A DNA stretch of 64,000 nt from assembly GCF_002873455.1 (NCBI RefSeq), contig NZ_MCUN01000010.1, positions 186,001-250,000 of the forward strand. The letters are read 5' to 3'. The position numbers and the translations under genes are program-made. The DNA is from Vibrio splendidus (GTDB lineage: Bacteria > Pseudomonadota > Gammaproteobacteria > Enterobacterales > Vibrionaceae). The number at the start of each line of letters is the position of its first letter. The stretch's first letter is position 1. A model generated the notes under the pieces. That model was not told the DNA's origin, ran no database searches, and worked only from the letters and a program-made list of their open reading frames with translations. Positions 9,151 through 18,446 of this stretch are shown here, piece by piece.

Positions 9151-9169
9151 GGGGAGCGTTAAGCTCCCC
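9151..9169 (-). terminator. GC-rich hairpin between the GH116 and LacI genes
   Basis: The stem GGGGAGC/GCTCCCC with loop GTTAA lacks a U-tract on either strand. It may be an mRNA processing or stability element or a weak terminator rather than a strong one. Confidence 0.5.
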
Positions 9170-9220
9170 ATCAGTTTCAACCTGCATACCACTGCTTTCG
9201 TTGAAAATCGTATCATTAAG

Positions 9221-12200
9221 TTAATACAAGTAGGCGAATATCATCCCCGGCCTGAAGTAGCGACCTGCGGTATATTTCAATCCCGTACTCAATAACCATT
9301 GATGAAGAACAGTGGCGTGTTCCGTTGATATTTCGCCTTGCAGCATATTAACAAATTTATCACTGTCTTTAGTCAGGCTAGGACTCACTCGACCGTCAGA
9401 TAGCACACATTTTTGATATTTAAGTGCAATAAGCCAACTTTTCGCATCATTTTGTGACAATTCAAAAGACTCTGTCAGATCTTTCTCATCAATTGAGACT
9501 GAACAATTGAACCCCTCTGGCGCAGCAAAAGGAATTTTCGAATAGTCATAGAGCGCGGTATACACGGTATCCATCAATGTTTCAGCTTGTTGGTTTTTAC
9601 CTGCCAAACTCAACGCGGTTGCCACACTAAACTGTACACCAATCCACACATCTTGAGCCTGAAATGCCTGATGCGGCGAACCATCGGCCAGCGTCATATT
9701 CGCGACCCCAAGCGTAGGGCTGTTGATCTCAAAGTTATGCTTATAGACGTAGTCTAGCGCACGTTGGATTCTATCTTCTGGGAAAATCCCCTCTAGACCG
9801 ATGAGCTTTAGATAGCTATCAGCCAACAGCGCATCACCAAAACTGTTGTCAGAGTCCGGCACTAAATTTAAATACTCTTGTGTAAAAGCTTGAGGAGCTG
9901 TTTCGCTCAGTAAGCGTTTCTTAGAGACTCTTTGACATACCTTACTAACATCTATTGAAGTATCTGTTTGGCTAAGATAATCATTCAGAATGTTCTTATC
10001 GGCAATCGCATCGCCCGTCAACGTAAGCCCTAAGGTTTCCAATACTTGGTAGCCTTGTCCCGTTAAATGCTTAGCTTGAACAGGAGTAACGAAGAAGTGG
10101 TAATAGCCCTCTTTCTCATCCCACAAGCTTTGCTCAACCGTGACTAACGCCTTTTTCGAACGCGTTAAGTAACCCGCGGCTAGTTCGTTCTCATCCATCA
10201 ATTTTGCAAGCTCGCTTGCGGCTTGAAGACCAGCGACCCAAAGGCTCGCACAGTAAATAGAGATACCGTGAGACGCAAGGTTATCAAAGGTATCGTCTGT
10301 GCCTCTGGTTAGCGGTAAATCATCGCCCTCAGCGATCAAATTCGATAAGAAATCGATGCTTTCAGTTACCGCTTGCCAACACGCTTTAACCACAGAGATA
10401 TCTTGGGTGTTTTGGTAATGGCGGTGCACCATCAGAATGTATTTGGGCGCTAAGTCCTTCCACTCTTTCACGTTGTGCCAGCTATAAGCATCGGGCTGGA
10501 TGTCGAATGGGCTGCCTAAGTCGTGGATTACTGCACCTCGAATGGCACGCACACCTTGGTACTTGTCATCAATCAATTCGGCATTAGGCGTCGCTTCGTA
10601 TTCCCAGTATCGGCGCTCGGTAAAGTCTTCCGCCAAAATGGCTTTCGAGAACTCTTTCATCACACAGCCATCAAGCTCAGGCAGTAAGTAAAGCAGTGAA
10701 AAGGAGCCATAGAAATACACATCCAAAGAGTTAAAGAATGGGTAGTCGACACACTCTTTGACTAGGAACTTATCCTCTTTGTCCCACACAGTTGATTCCG
10801 CTAAGAAAGATAATGAATTCATTGCCATCGTTGCGTAACGAAGTACTGAATCAGGCTGAGAGATCTTAGTGTTCGCTTGTTTCAGAAAATCAGTTTGTTG
10901 TTCGACAATCTGTTGCTCAATCGCTTCTAGCTCTGGTAATACATCTTCTAACATCGGCAGAGCCGGTTTCGCTTGCGGGTAGAATTGTGTGTAAGCCTTA
11001 TCTGAGTGCCAGCCATTAAGCATGACTTTACTGTGCGCCATCACCTGTGCAAAACGCAGGTCAACTGACTCTCCCGCTTCCAATTCAACCTGAACCACAA
11101 CCAATCCGCTCAGAGCCTCACGGCCTGTGTAAATACCCGTTTGGAATTCGGCATTTGTGCGGCCGGTTTTCAGTGCGAACTCTGTTTGCTGAACAGTCTT
11201 AGAGGTATAAAGCGTTGGTTTCACAGAAATCGAGACCTTGCCAGATTCCGTCAAGAGATTGTCTGCTTGAACACCAAACACCACTTCGCCTTCAATATCG
11301 CTTTGATAAGGCGATTGGCTAGTCAGTTGAACACCCGTAAAACTGCGACGTTCGCCCTTTATGTTAACCACTTCATGCTTCTGAGCGATTGGATTTTGAG
11401 ACAAGGTACACGCCGAATCCTGAATGCCATCGCGACCTTTTTGATAGGTTGATCCAATCAAGTTTTGTAGAGGCTGAGCAAGTGTGATCACGCGTTTTTT
11501 CGATGAATTATTAGTCAATTCAAAGTGATTCCAGTGCATCGGTAAAGAACACAGGCGTTTGTTCTCTTTAACGATCGGCGAGACTACCTTGCGTTTTATA
11601 TTAATATCTTCGAAGCTATTGTATTTATATTCAGCCAATGGATACAAAGCTTGATATTCTATATCTCTGCCATTAACACTATCTATATCACAGCTATTAA
11701 GACTATCTATATCATTATTATCAACCGCAGTGAGTGATAATAATCTCGTTGTATCATTTATTAATAAACCATTAAAGAAATCTAAGGCTACATATAATTG
11801 ACAAATTGTTGAATCTGAATTTTTTTCAATCAACAATTGAGTCTTATTGGAAAATTCAACCTTCCACTTTGTAAAGTTAGTTTTATTTTCTTGGTAGAAG
11901 CGACCATTTTTTAATGCTGCTCGAATTAGGTTAATCGCATTCGATATGTTTTTGCTTTCGATCTTCTTGCCATCAAACAAGGCAGGATAAAAGTTCAGGT
12001 GAACGCTCAGCTCTTGCTCATCAATGACTTGCAGCGTATCAATGGTCGGCACATTCATCACTGACGCATAAAAATCATTAAAATTAACAACTTGCTCTGA
12101 ACAATCGACAAATATTCCCGGAATAAAACTGAAGTTTGGCGTGTTGCCATTTGGTGTCAGTGTAAATGTGTTACCAATTCCGCCCACCGCCATACCAGTA

Positions 12201-12319
12201 TTTTCTGGTGTTGTAGAAATTGGCGTGTACCAAGGTTGAATAAATTCAACTGCATCACCTTTTTTACACAAGTGCTCTGAATTTCCTGAGTAGCTCGTAT
12301 ATGGAATTTTATTATTCAT
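9221..12319 (-). CDS. GH116-family beta-glucosidase-like enzyme, cytoplasmic
   Basis: A 1032-residue protein related to bacterial GH116 and to human GBA2. The N-terminal domain has the family motif GMAVGGIGNTFTLTPNG. The C-terminal (alpha/alpha)6 barrel carries the candidate nucleophile Glu522 in KECVDYPFFNSLDVYFYGSF and the acid/base Asp in GTDDTFDNL (about residues 675-679), then the conserved SIYCASLWVAGL and the DVWIGVQ segment near the C-terminus. There is no signal peptide, so it should act on imported glycosides. It is longer than the usual 780-900 residues. Part of the excess is an AT-rich insertion around residues 150-230 with an in-frame 24-bp repeat. It diverges from the aldose epimerase and is followed by a LacI gene. 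Substrate is most likely a beta-linked gluco-oligosaccharide or aryl/alkyl glucoside. Confidence 0.85.
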   Translation of the reverse strand: MNNKIPYTSYSGNSEHLCKKGDAVEFIQPWYTPISTTPENTGMAVGGIGNTFTLTPNGNTPNFSFIPGIFVDCSEQVVNFNDFYASVMNVPTIDTLQVIDEQELSVHLNFYPALFDGKKIESKNISNAINLIRAALKNGRFYQENKTNFTKWKVEFSNKTQLLIEKNSDSTICQLYVALDFFNGLLINDTTRLLSLTAVDNNDIDSLNSCDIDSVNGRDIEYQALYPLAEYKYNSFEDINIKRKVVSPIVKENKRLCSLPMHWNHFELTNNSSKKRVITLAQPLQNLIGSTYQKGRDGIQDSACTLSQNPIAQKHEVVNIKGERRSFTGVQLTSQSPYQSDIEGEVVFGVQADNLLTESGKVSISVKPTLYTSKTVQQTEFALKTGRTNAEFQTGIYTGREALSGLVVVQVELEAGESVDLRFAQVMAHSKVMLNGWHSDKAYTQFYPQAKPALPMLEDVLPELEAIEQQIVEQQTDFLKQANTKISQPDSVLRYATMAMNSLSFLAESTVWDKEDKFLVKECVDYPFFNSLDVYFYGSFSLLYLLPELDGCVMKEFSKAILAEDFTERRYWEYEATPNAELIDDKYQGVRAIRGAVIHDLGSPFDIQPDAYSWHNVKEWKDLAPKYILMVHRHYQNTQDISVVKACWQAVTESIDFLSNLIAEGDDLPLTRGTDDTFDNLASHGISIYCASLWVAGLQAASELAKLMDENELAAGYLTRSKKALVTVEQSLWDEKEGYYHFFVTPVQAKHLTGQGYQVLETLGLTLTGDAIADKNILNDYLSQTDTSIDVSKVCQRVSKKRLLSETAPQAFTQEYLNLVPDSDNSFGDALLADSYLKLIGLEGIFPEDRIQRALDYVYKHNFEINSPTLGVANMTLADGSPHQAFQAQDVWIGVQFSVATALSLAGKNQQAETLMDTVYTALYDYSKIPFAAPEGFNCSVSIDEKDLTESFELSQNDAKSWLIALKYQKCVLSDGRVSPSLTKDSDKFVNMLQGEISTEHATVLHQWLLSTGLKYTAGRYFRPGMIFAYLY
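11654..11713 (-). repeat. 24-bp in-frame tandem repeat inside the GH116 gene (about 2.5 copies)
   Basis: Units at 11690-11713 and 11666-11689, with a half unit at 11654-11665. They encode DIDSLNSC, DIDSVNGR and DIEY (about residues 203-222). The flanks are much more AT-rich than the rest of the gene. Confidence 0.85.
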
Positions 12320-12383
12320 TTTAAAACCGCCATTGAATATTTTTTTCTTCTTGTTAATATCTTTTTAAAATGGAGACATCAAC

Positions 12384-13331
12384 ATGTTTAAAATTATAAA
12401 TGAAAAATTTGGAAATATTGACTCAGTCACATTAATAAACCACCAGCATGGTATAGAACTTCAAATAATCAGTGGATTTGGTGCTGTTATTAATAAATAT
12501 ACCGTAAATAACAGTCCATTCTCTTTTATTTGTGGTTATCAGAATTATGATGAACTGATCAACCAACATCCGTTCTTTTCCCGCAGTGCTAAATTATTCC
12601 CTTTTCCAAACCGTTTAAACTTAGGTCGTTACAGTTTCGATAACCAAAACCATCAACTCCCAGCTAACTTTCCTTGGTCTGATCACGCCGTACACGGCCT
12701 GCTCTACAACCAACCTTTTTCAATCACAAACAGCGTAGCCACTGAAGAATCCGCCAGTGTGACGTTGCAGTATCAAACATCGTCTTTGCATTCAGCTTTC
12801 CCGTTTGCATTCAACCTTGAAGTGATCTTCACTGTCGATATCACGGGTAGACTCACTTCCTCAACGACCGTCTCTAATCTGGGTGATTCAGACTTCCCAT
12901 TCGGTGATGCTTGGCACCCTTATTTTTCACTCGGTACTGAGCTAGCGCAATGTGGACTCGCTATGTCGCCTTGCTCTGAGGTCATACACGAAAACGACCT
13001 ACCCAATGGTGAAAAGTACGCTTTTGACCGTTTGTCTTTGGACGAATCACTCATCAATCAAAGCTTAAATCATTGCTTTGAATTTGATTCCAAAACAACC
13101 AATCAACTTTCGTTTACACGCTCAGATTCGTCTGCCGCTATTCGCTATCAACAAGATGAAAGCTACCCATTCGTTCAGCTGTACACACCGACTAGCGAGC
13201 AAAGTATTGCAATAGAACCAATGACTTGCCCAGCCGACGCATTCAATAACCAGGTTGGCTTATTGACGCTTAGCCCAAACCAATCTCAAACTTTTACTTG
13301 GCAATGCCAAGCTAGCTATCTACCAAAGTGA
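12384..13331 (+). CDS. Aldose 1-epimerase-family protein (mutarotase-like)
   Basis: A 315-residue protein of the GalM/YeaD superfamily. Visible family features are the N-terminal LFPFPNRL segment (substrate-binding Arg), HAVHGLLYN with the His near the sugar, DAWHPYFSL with the second His, and a C-terminal QLYTPTSEQSIAIEPMTCPADAF containing the catalytic Glu. Mutarotases interconvert alpha and beta anomers of free sugars; here it would equilibrate glucose released by the GH1 and GH116 enzymes. It is the only plus-strand gene in the sugar locus, divergent from the GH116 gene across 64 bp and convergent with the GH94 gene. ATG 12384 has GGAG about nine bases upstream. Confidence 0.85.
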   Translation: MFKIINEKFGNIDSVTLINHQHGIELQIISGFGAVINKYTVNNSPFSFICGYQNYDELINQHPFFSRSAKLFPFPNRLNLGRYSFDNQNHQLPANFPWSDHAVHGLLYNQPFSITNSVATEESASVTLQYQTSSLHSAFPFAFNLEVIFTVDITGRLTSSTTVSNLGDSDFPFGDAWHPYFSLGTELAQCGLAMSPCSEVIHENDLPNGEKYAFDRLSLDESLINQSLNHCFEFDSKTTNQLSFTRSDSSAAIRYQQDESYPFVQLYTPTSEQSIAIEPMTCPADAFNNQVGLLTLSPNQSQTFTWQCQASYLPK

Positions 13332-13374
13332 TGCAACCAAAATAAAGCCACACTAAAGAGAAACCAAAAAGCAA

Positions 13375-13402
13375 TAAAGGGCGCATAAAGCGCCCTTCTC
13401 TT
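13375..13402. terminator. Bidirectional terminator between the epimerase and GH94 genes
   Basis: An 8-bp stem (AAGGGCGC with GCGCCCTT), loop ATAAA, and pyrimidine-rich tails on both strands between the two convergent stop codons. Confidence 0.8.
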
Positions 13403-13403
13403 G

Positions 13404-15815
13404 TTAACCTAAAATCACCTCGATGGTGTGCTCACCAGATGTAAATACTGGCGCTTTATTACCTGAAATCAGGTCACCATTGACCTTCATTTCAGCCACA
13501 CCCTTACAGACGTTATTCGGGTTAGTGACATGAATATGATATGTCGCACCACGGAACTGACGACGGACTTTGAATTCAGGCCATTCTGCCGGAATACATG
13601 GGTCCACCAGTAAGCCATCCACTTCAGGGCGAACACCCAGAATCCACTGCGTACCCGCCACGTACGTCCAAGAAGACGTACCTGAAAGCCACGCATTGCG
13701 CCCTAAACCAAACTGCTTATGTTCATCACCCAAAATGTTTTGTGGGTAGCAGTAAGGCTCAGATTCGAAGGTATCGATGTCATCGTTCTTAGACGCTGGA
13801 TTGATTTGACGGTAGTACTCGTAAGCACGTTCGCCGTTGCCCATTTTCGCTTCTGCGATCATTACCCATGGGTTTGAATGCAAGAAGATACCGCCATTCT
13901 CTTTCGCACCTGGCGGGTATGTTGATACGCCACCTAACTGTGGATCAAAGCCGTTGTAACCCGGTGTTGAAAGCTTGATGCCATTGGTAGTGTTCAGTTT
14001 GTTGTAAACCGAATCTAGCGCTTGCGTTGCACGTTCTTGAGTCGCAAAACCAGAGATCACAGGCCAGCTTTGCCCGTTGGTGTAGATCTGACCTTGCTCG
14101 TTTTTGTGAGAACCAATTGGCAAACCTTGCTCATCGAAATAACGAACGAACCATTCACCATCCCAACCACATTCATTGACCGTACTCTGCATCTGCTGAT
14201 ATTGGTCCTTGAACTTAGCCGTCAGTTTCGCTTCTCCGCGCAACTCACACAGATCCAACATATCGAGCAATGCTTTACCGTACATATTGGCAACCATCAT
14301 CGACTCAGCACCCGTTGGCAGATTCACTGTGTCGTTCCAGTCAGCAAAACCTAACAGTGGTAGGCCGTGCTCACCAGTATTGCAGTAAGTAAATTCAATC
14401 GCGCGGCACAGGTGATTCCAAACCGTTCCAGTTTCAAGCGCGTTGCCGTCTTTATCCTTTTGATAGAACGGGATCTCTTTATTCAAGAAGTCTGCATTTC
14501 CCGTTTCCTTCACATATTGAGTCACCGCATAGATGATCCATAGGTGATCATCACCATAGTAATCAGGGCGATCTTCTTCTTCACGTGAGTCACCCGCGTT
14601 CGCTTCCATCGTTGATGGGAAGAACTGGTGCATCGCAGAACCGTTAGTGTTCTGAACAGACAACAGACGCTCAATGAACTCACGCGCTTCTTCTGGCATG
14701 TGAGTAATTACGCCTAATGTATCTTGCGAAGAATCACGGAAACCGATGCCACGCGCGCCATAGCCAAGCTGGTACAGAGACAAGTAACGAGACCAGTTTT
14801 TGGTTGTGTGACACTGACGTGGGTTATGTACGTTAAGCATTGAGTTCATTGCAGGGTCTGGCGTTTCAACTTGAACCGCTTGTAGGTAACCATCCCAATG
14901 TTCAGCCAGTTCAGCGAAAGCAGAATCGACCACTTGATGGTCGCGGTACTTAGCTAGCAAAGGCAGTGCAGCTTCTACGCTTTCGTCTTGTGCGATTTGT
15001 ACAACAGTACGCTCTGTCTGCTCTGGAGATAACCAACCTAGGCGCAGGTTCAGTGCGCCAATGTTGTCGCCACGCAAACACTCAGTATTACCCAATTCAT
15101 CATTGTTTAGCGCTTCTGGCGCTGCCCATGTACCGTAGCCTAAATTACCTAAAAACGACTGGCGATCACCATCAAACGAGGTTGCAGGGCGATCTGCAGT
15201 CATCAAGTTCACTGCATAATCGCGCTTCATAAAGGCATACTGCTCAAGCACGGTATGACCCGACTCTTGCTGGTGCGCTTTAAGCGTCATGGTTTGTGGA
15301 ACCCAGTCCGCATTGAGTAGCTGTTTAAGCGCATCGAAGTGTGTGAATTCGTACACAGGCACCACATCAACGTGCAGCGCTTTGTCTGAAATGTTGGTGA
15401 CTTTGATGTCTTGTAGCAGTACTTGGTCAGCTTTTGGTACGAAGAAGGTCGCTTCACAACGTACACCAAATGCTTCTGCAATGATGGTTGTGTAAGACAA
15501 ACCCGTGTGGTTTTCAAACTTATCCAACGGCTTCAAGGTTGGCGTGTAGAAAGGTGAGAATATTTCTACATTACCCGCTTCATCACGTACCTTGAGGTAC
15601 ATGGTCGAGCCTTTAAAATCTGAATTTGGCAGTTGAGCAATGTACTTGGTGATGCGGTTGAGTGCCGGATCGCCCTTACACAACAACACGCCGCCGTTGC
15701 TATCCACAATACCGCCGAAATCTAATGTGCCCACATAGTTACACCATTTGATCGGTGTACACGGTGTGGTTGCTACGTATTCTTTGTTTTTATCGTCAAA
15801 ATATCCGAATTTCAT
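13404..15815 (-). CDS. GH94-family beta-glycoside phosphorylase (cellobiose, laminaribiose or cellobionate type)
   Basis: An 803-residue protein beginning MKFGYFDD, the usual start of this family; an in-frame extension upstream is probably not translated. The N-terminal beta-sandwich is followed by the (alpha/alpha)6 barrel with GIGFRDSSQD and the general acid Asp492 in GFADWNDT, almost the same position as in characterised cellobiose phosphorylases. The C-terminal WILGVRPEVDGLLVDPCIP is also typical. It should split a beta-linked disaccharide with phosphate to give alpha-glucose 1-phosphate and a free sugar in the cytoplasm. Specificity within GH94 cannot be assigned from motifs alone. Chitobiose phosphorylase looks less likely because neighbours are glucosidases. 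It follows the MalK-like gene after a 173-bp gap. Confidence 0.88.
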   Translation of the reverse strand: MKFGYFDDKNKEYVATTPCTPIKWCNYVGTLDFGGIVDSNGGVLLCKGDPALNRITKYIAQLPNSDFKGSTMYLKVRDEAGNVEIFSPFYTPTLKPLDKFENHTGLSYTTIIAEAFGVRCEATFFVPKADQVLLQDIKVTNISDKALHVDVVPVYEFTHFDALKQLLNADWVPQTMTLKAHQQESGHTVLEQYAFMKRDYAVNLMTADRPATSFDGDRQSFLGNLGYGTWAAPEALNNDELGNTECLRGDNIGALNLRLGWLSPEQTERTVVQIAQDESVEAALPLLAKYRDHQVVDSAFAELAEHWDGYLQAVQVETPDPAMNSMLNVHNPRQCHTTKNWSRYLSLYQLGYGARGIGFRDSSQDTLGVITHMPEEAREFIERLLSVQNTNGSAMHQFFPSTMEANAGDSREEEDRPDYYGDDHLWIIYAVTQYVKETGNADFLNKEIPFYQKDKDGNALETGTVWNHLCRAIEFTYCNTGEHGLPLLGFADWNDTVNLPTGAESMMVANMYGKALLDMLDLCELRGEAKLTAKFKDQYQQMQSTVNECGWDGEWFVRYFDEQGLPIGSHKNEQGQIYTNGQSWPVISGFATQERATQALDSVYNKLNTTNGIKLSTPGYNGFDPQLGGVSTYPPGAKENGGIFLHSNPWVMIAEAKMGNGERAYEYYRQINPASKNDDIDTFESEPYCYPQNILGDEHKQFGLGRNAWLSGTSSWTYVAGTQWILGVRPEVDGLLVDPCIPAEWPEFKVRRQFRGATYHIHVTNPNNVCKGVAEMKVNGDLISGNKAPVFTSGEHTIEVILG

Positions 15816-15988
15816 CATCACTATCCCTAGCCCCTCCCAAATCAGGAGGAGCCAAAACAATTTGTCGTAAGTTGGTTGGTATCAGCTCACTGTCTGACTG
15901 AACCGTTTGAATCCGCCTTTTGAGTTAGGCTTATCGAACTCGCTTTCTTAAATAAACGGGTTCTTGCAAAATAACTAGTTCTTGTAAA

Positions 15989-17080
15989 TCAGCTTGCTAG
16001 CGATTTTTCGCTCAGTGCATCAAACAGATGGAAAGCATCCAAATCCAAGTAAAGCGTCAGCTCTTTCACGTCCACTTCAGCAGCTTGGGTTTCAACCATT
16101 AGCGGCTGACCACCAATTTCTGTTTTCAGAAGGATGCTTGCACCTAGGAGTTCCTTGTCTTTGATTTTCACAGGGAATGGCAACACGCGGTCGTGGTCCA
16201 CTTGCTCGGCACGTAGATGAATGTCTGTTGGACGAACACCGAAATGCAGCGCTAGGTTTTTCGACGCTAAAGATTTGAATCGCTCAGGAAGTGGGATTTT
16301 CACATCGCCAAGCTCTACGAAATATTCGCCTTCTGCCTCAGTCAGCTTCGCTTCCAACATGTTCATTGACGGGTTACCAATAAATTGTGCAACAAACTTA
16401 TTGGCTGGGCGTTGGAACACTTCGGTTGGTGTTCCGACTTGAGCCACATAACCGTCTTTCAGGATCACGATGCGATCCGCCAGTGTCATCGCTTCGATCT
16501 GATCGTGGGTTACGTAGATCGTGGTGGTTTTAAGTTCACGGTGTAGGTGTTTGATCTCTTCACGCATCACGCCACGAAGTTTTGCATCAAGGTTCGATAG
16601 CGGCTCATCAAACAAGAAGACCTTGGGCGTACGAACCATTGCACGACCCATTGCCACACGCTGACGTTGCCCACCAGAAAGCTCTTTCGGCTTACGGTTC
16701 AGTAGTGGGTCAAGCTCAAGCATTTTCGCCGCTTTTAGCACTTCTGCGTCGATTTCAGCTTTCGGCATGCCTTTCAGTTTTAGCGCAAACGCGATGTTCT
16801 CGTACACGGTCATGTGCGGGTACAGTGCGTAGCTTTGGAATACCATCGCTAAGTCACGGTCTTTCGCGTCGACCTTATTCATCAGCTTGCCGCCAACTAC
16901 AATGTCACCAGAGCTGATGCTTTCAAGACCAGCAAGCATACGTAGCGTTGTCGATTTACCACAGCCAGATGGGCCAAGGAAAACAACGAACTCACCGTCT
17001 TCAACCGTAAAATCAAACTCTTTTACAACTTCAACGTCGCCAAATGATTTTTTGATGTTCTTAAATTCAACTTTAGCCAT
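15989..17080 (-). CDS. Sugar ABC transporter ATP-binding protein (MalK/UgpC/MsmX type)
   Basis: A 363-residue ATPase with Walker A GPSGCGKST, Q-loop, signature LSGGQRQR, Walker B VFLFDEPLSNLD and switch His in YVTHDQ. A C-terminal TOBE/MalK-type regulatory domain starts at about residue 235. It energises the CUT1 permease pair encoded upstream. Its start codon overlaps the GH1 stop codon by one base (TAATG), so translation is probably coupled. The ATPase thus sits after the enzyme gene rather than next to the permeases. Expression is presumably driven from the promoter ahead of the LacI gene at 22.7 kb. Confidence 0.92.
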   Translation of the reverse strand: MAKVEFKNIKKSFGDVEVVKEFDFTVEDGEFVVFLGPSGCGKSTTLRMLAGLESISSGDIVVGGKLMNKVDAKDRDLAMVFQSYALYPHMTVYENIAFALKLKGMPKAEIDAEVLKAAKMLELDPLLNRKPKELSGGQRQRVAMGRAMVRTPKVFLFDEPLSNLDAKLRGVMREEIKHLHRELKTTTIYVTHDQIEAMTLADRIVILKDGYVAQVGTPTEVFQRPANKFVAQFIGNPSMNMLEAKLTEAEGEYFVELGDVKIPLPERFKSLASKNLALHFGVRPTDIHLRAEQVDHDRVLPFPVKIKDKELLGASILLKTEIGGQPLMVETQAAEVDVKELTLYLDLDAFHLFDALSEKSLAS

Positions 17081-18429
17081 TACTTGTTCTCCTCAGCGCG
17101 CTCTAGAAGCATATTTTGGTACGCGATAGCACTCTGTTTTAGTGTTCTTTTTTGGGTTTGGTAATCAACGTGGACAATGCCAAAGCGTTGGCAGTAGCCG
17201 AATGCCCACTCAAAGTTGTCCATCAGGCTCCACGCGAAGTAGCCATCGACTTTTACGCCGGCTTCTACTGCGTTATGCACCGCTTCGATATGACCTTGGA
17301 AATAACGAACTCGTTGCTCATCCATCACTTGTCCGTTAACACACTCGTCGTTGCCTGCAGCACCGTTCTCTGTGATGTAGATTGGCGGCATATTTTCGTA
17401 GCGAGCATCCAGTCTTACCAATAAATCGGTTAAACCTTGTGGGTTGATCTCCCAACCAATATAGGTGTGTTCAGCATCGGTTTGTTTGACCGATTCAATA
17501 TCGCCGTTCTCATTAAAGCGAGCGACATTGCGTGTGTAGTAGTTGATGCCGATGTAATCGACTGGTGCGCTGATGATGTCTAAGTCACCGTCAAGGATCA
17601 TCGGCATGTTCATCGCTTGGCGTTCAACCACAAGCTGTGGGTACTCACCTTTTAATACTGGGTCAATGAACCAGTGGTAATTCTCGGCTTCACAGTAGTC
17701 TGCTGCCGCTTCATCTTGTGGCGTGAACGGATAAGCCGGAGTCGCGTTGAATACCACACCATGCTTAGCATGAGGCGCATTGTTACGAAGAATCGGCATC
17801 GCCAAGCCGTGTGCCAACATTAGGTGGTGAGAGGCTAAGTAGCCCTCTTTTTCACCCTTGATTCCTGGCGCATGCTCACCCCAACGGTAACCTAGGAATG
17901 CAGAGACAAACGGTTCGTTGAGCGTGGTGTATACATCAATGTTGTCACCAAAGTATTTGCTCACCACTTCTGCGTATTCTGCAAATTTGTAAGACGTTTC
18001 GCGGTTTAGCCAGCCACCTTTGTCTTCAAGGTATTGCGGTAGATCCCAGTGATATAGCGTTACGTAAACCTTCATGCCACGAGCATGACACTCGTCGATG
18101 ATCTGACCGTAAAACTCTAGGCCTTGCTGATTCACGACACCGTCTTGCGGCAGGATGCGTGGCCATGCAATAGAGAGACGGTAAGCATCAACGCCTAAAC
18201 CTTGAATCATCTCGATATCTTGTTGCCACAAGTGGTAATGATCACACGCCACGTCGCCATTATCGTTATTATCGACCTTGCCAGGCGTCTTACAGAAAGT
18301 GTCCCAGATAGACGGTGTACGACCACCCTCTTCAACGCCGCCTTCAATTTGGTATGAAGATGTCGCGACACCGAATACAAATTCCTTACTGCGTAACTTT
18401 GAATCACTTGGAAGTTGATATTTATTCAT
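17080..18429 (-). CDS. GH1-family beta-glucosidase
   Basis: A 449-residue enzyme with both catalytic glutamates: Glu172 in TLNEP (acid/base) and Glu354 in ITENG (nucleophile). The N-terminal FVFGVATSSYQIEG and the HWDLPQYLEDKGGWLNRE segment are also family hallmarks. I place the start at ATG 18429 (MNKYQLPSD), with AAGGG upstream. The open frame extends 44 codons further, but that part overlaps the permease gene and is not homologous to the family. There is no signal peptide and no phospho-beta-glucosidase signature, which fits an ABC-imported unphosphorylated substrate. It lies 17 bp after malG-like and overlaps the MalK-like gene by one base. Confidence 0.93.
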   Translation of the reverse strand: MNKYQLPSDSKLRSKEFVFGVATSSYQIEGGVEEGGRTPSIWDTFCKTPGKVDNNDNGDVACDHYHLWQQDIEMIQGLGVDAYRLSIAWPRILPQDGVVNQQGLEFYGQIIDECHARGMKVYVTLYHWDLPQYLEDKGGWLNRETSYKFAEYAEVVSKYFGDNIDVYTTLNEPFVSAFLGYRWGEHAPGIKGEKEGYLASHHLMLAHGLAMPILRNNAPHAKHGVVFNATPAYPFTPQDEAAADYCEAENYHWFIDPVLKGEYPQLVVERQAMNMPMILDGDLDIISAPVDYIGINYYTRNVARFNENGDIESVKQTDAEHTYIGWEINPQGLTDLLVRLDARYENMPPIYITENGAAGNDECVNGQVMDEQRVRYFQGHIEAVHNAVEAGVKVDGYFAWSLMDNFEWAFGYCQRFGIVHVDYQTQKRTLKQSAIAYQNMLLERAEENK

Positions 18430-18446
18430 TGTTATAACCCTTAAAC

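Noticed and set aside
13404..15815. Chitobiose phosphorylase as the GH94 function
   Set aside because: No chitin-related genes nearby, and the sequence around the active site reads closer to cellobiose/cellobionate-type enzymes; left open among beta-glucoside phosphorylases.
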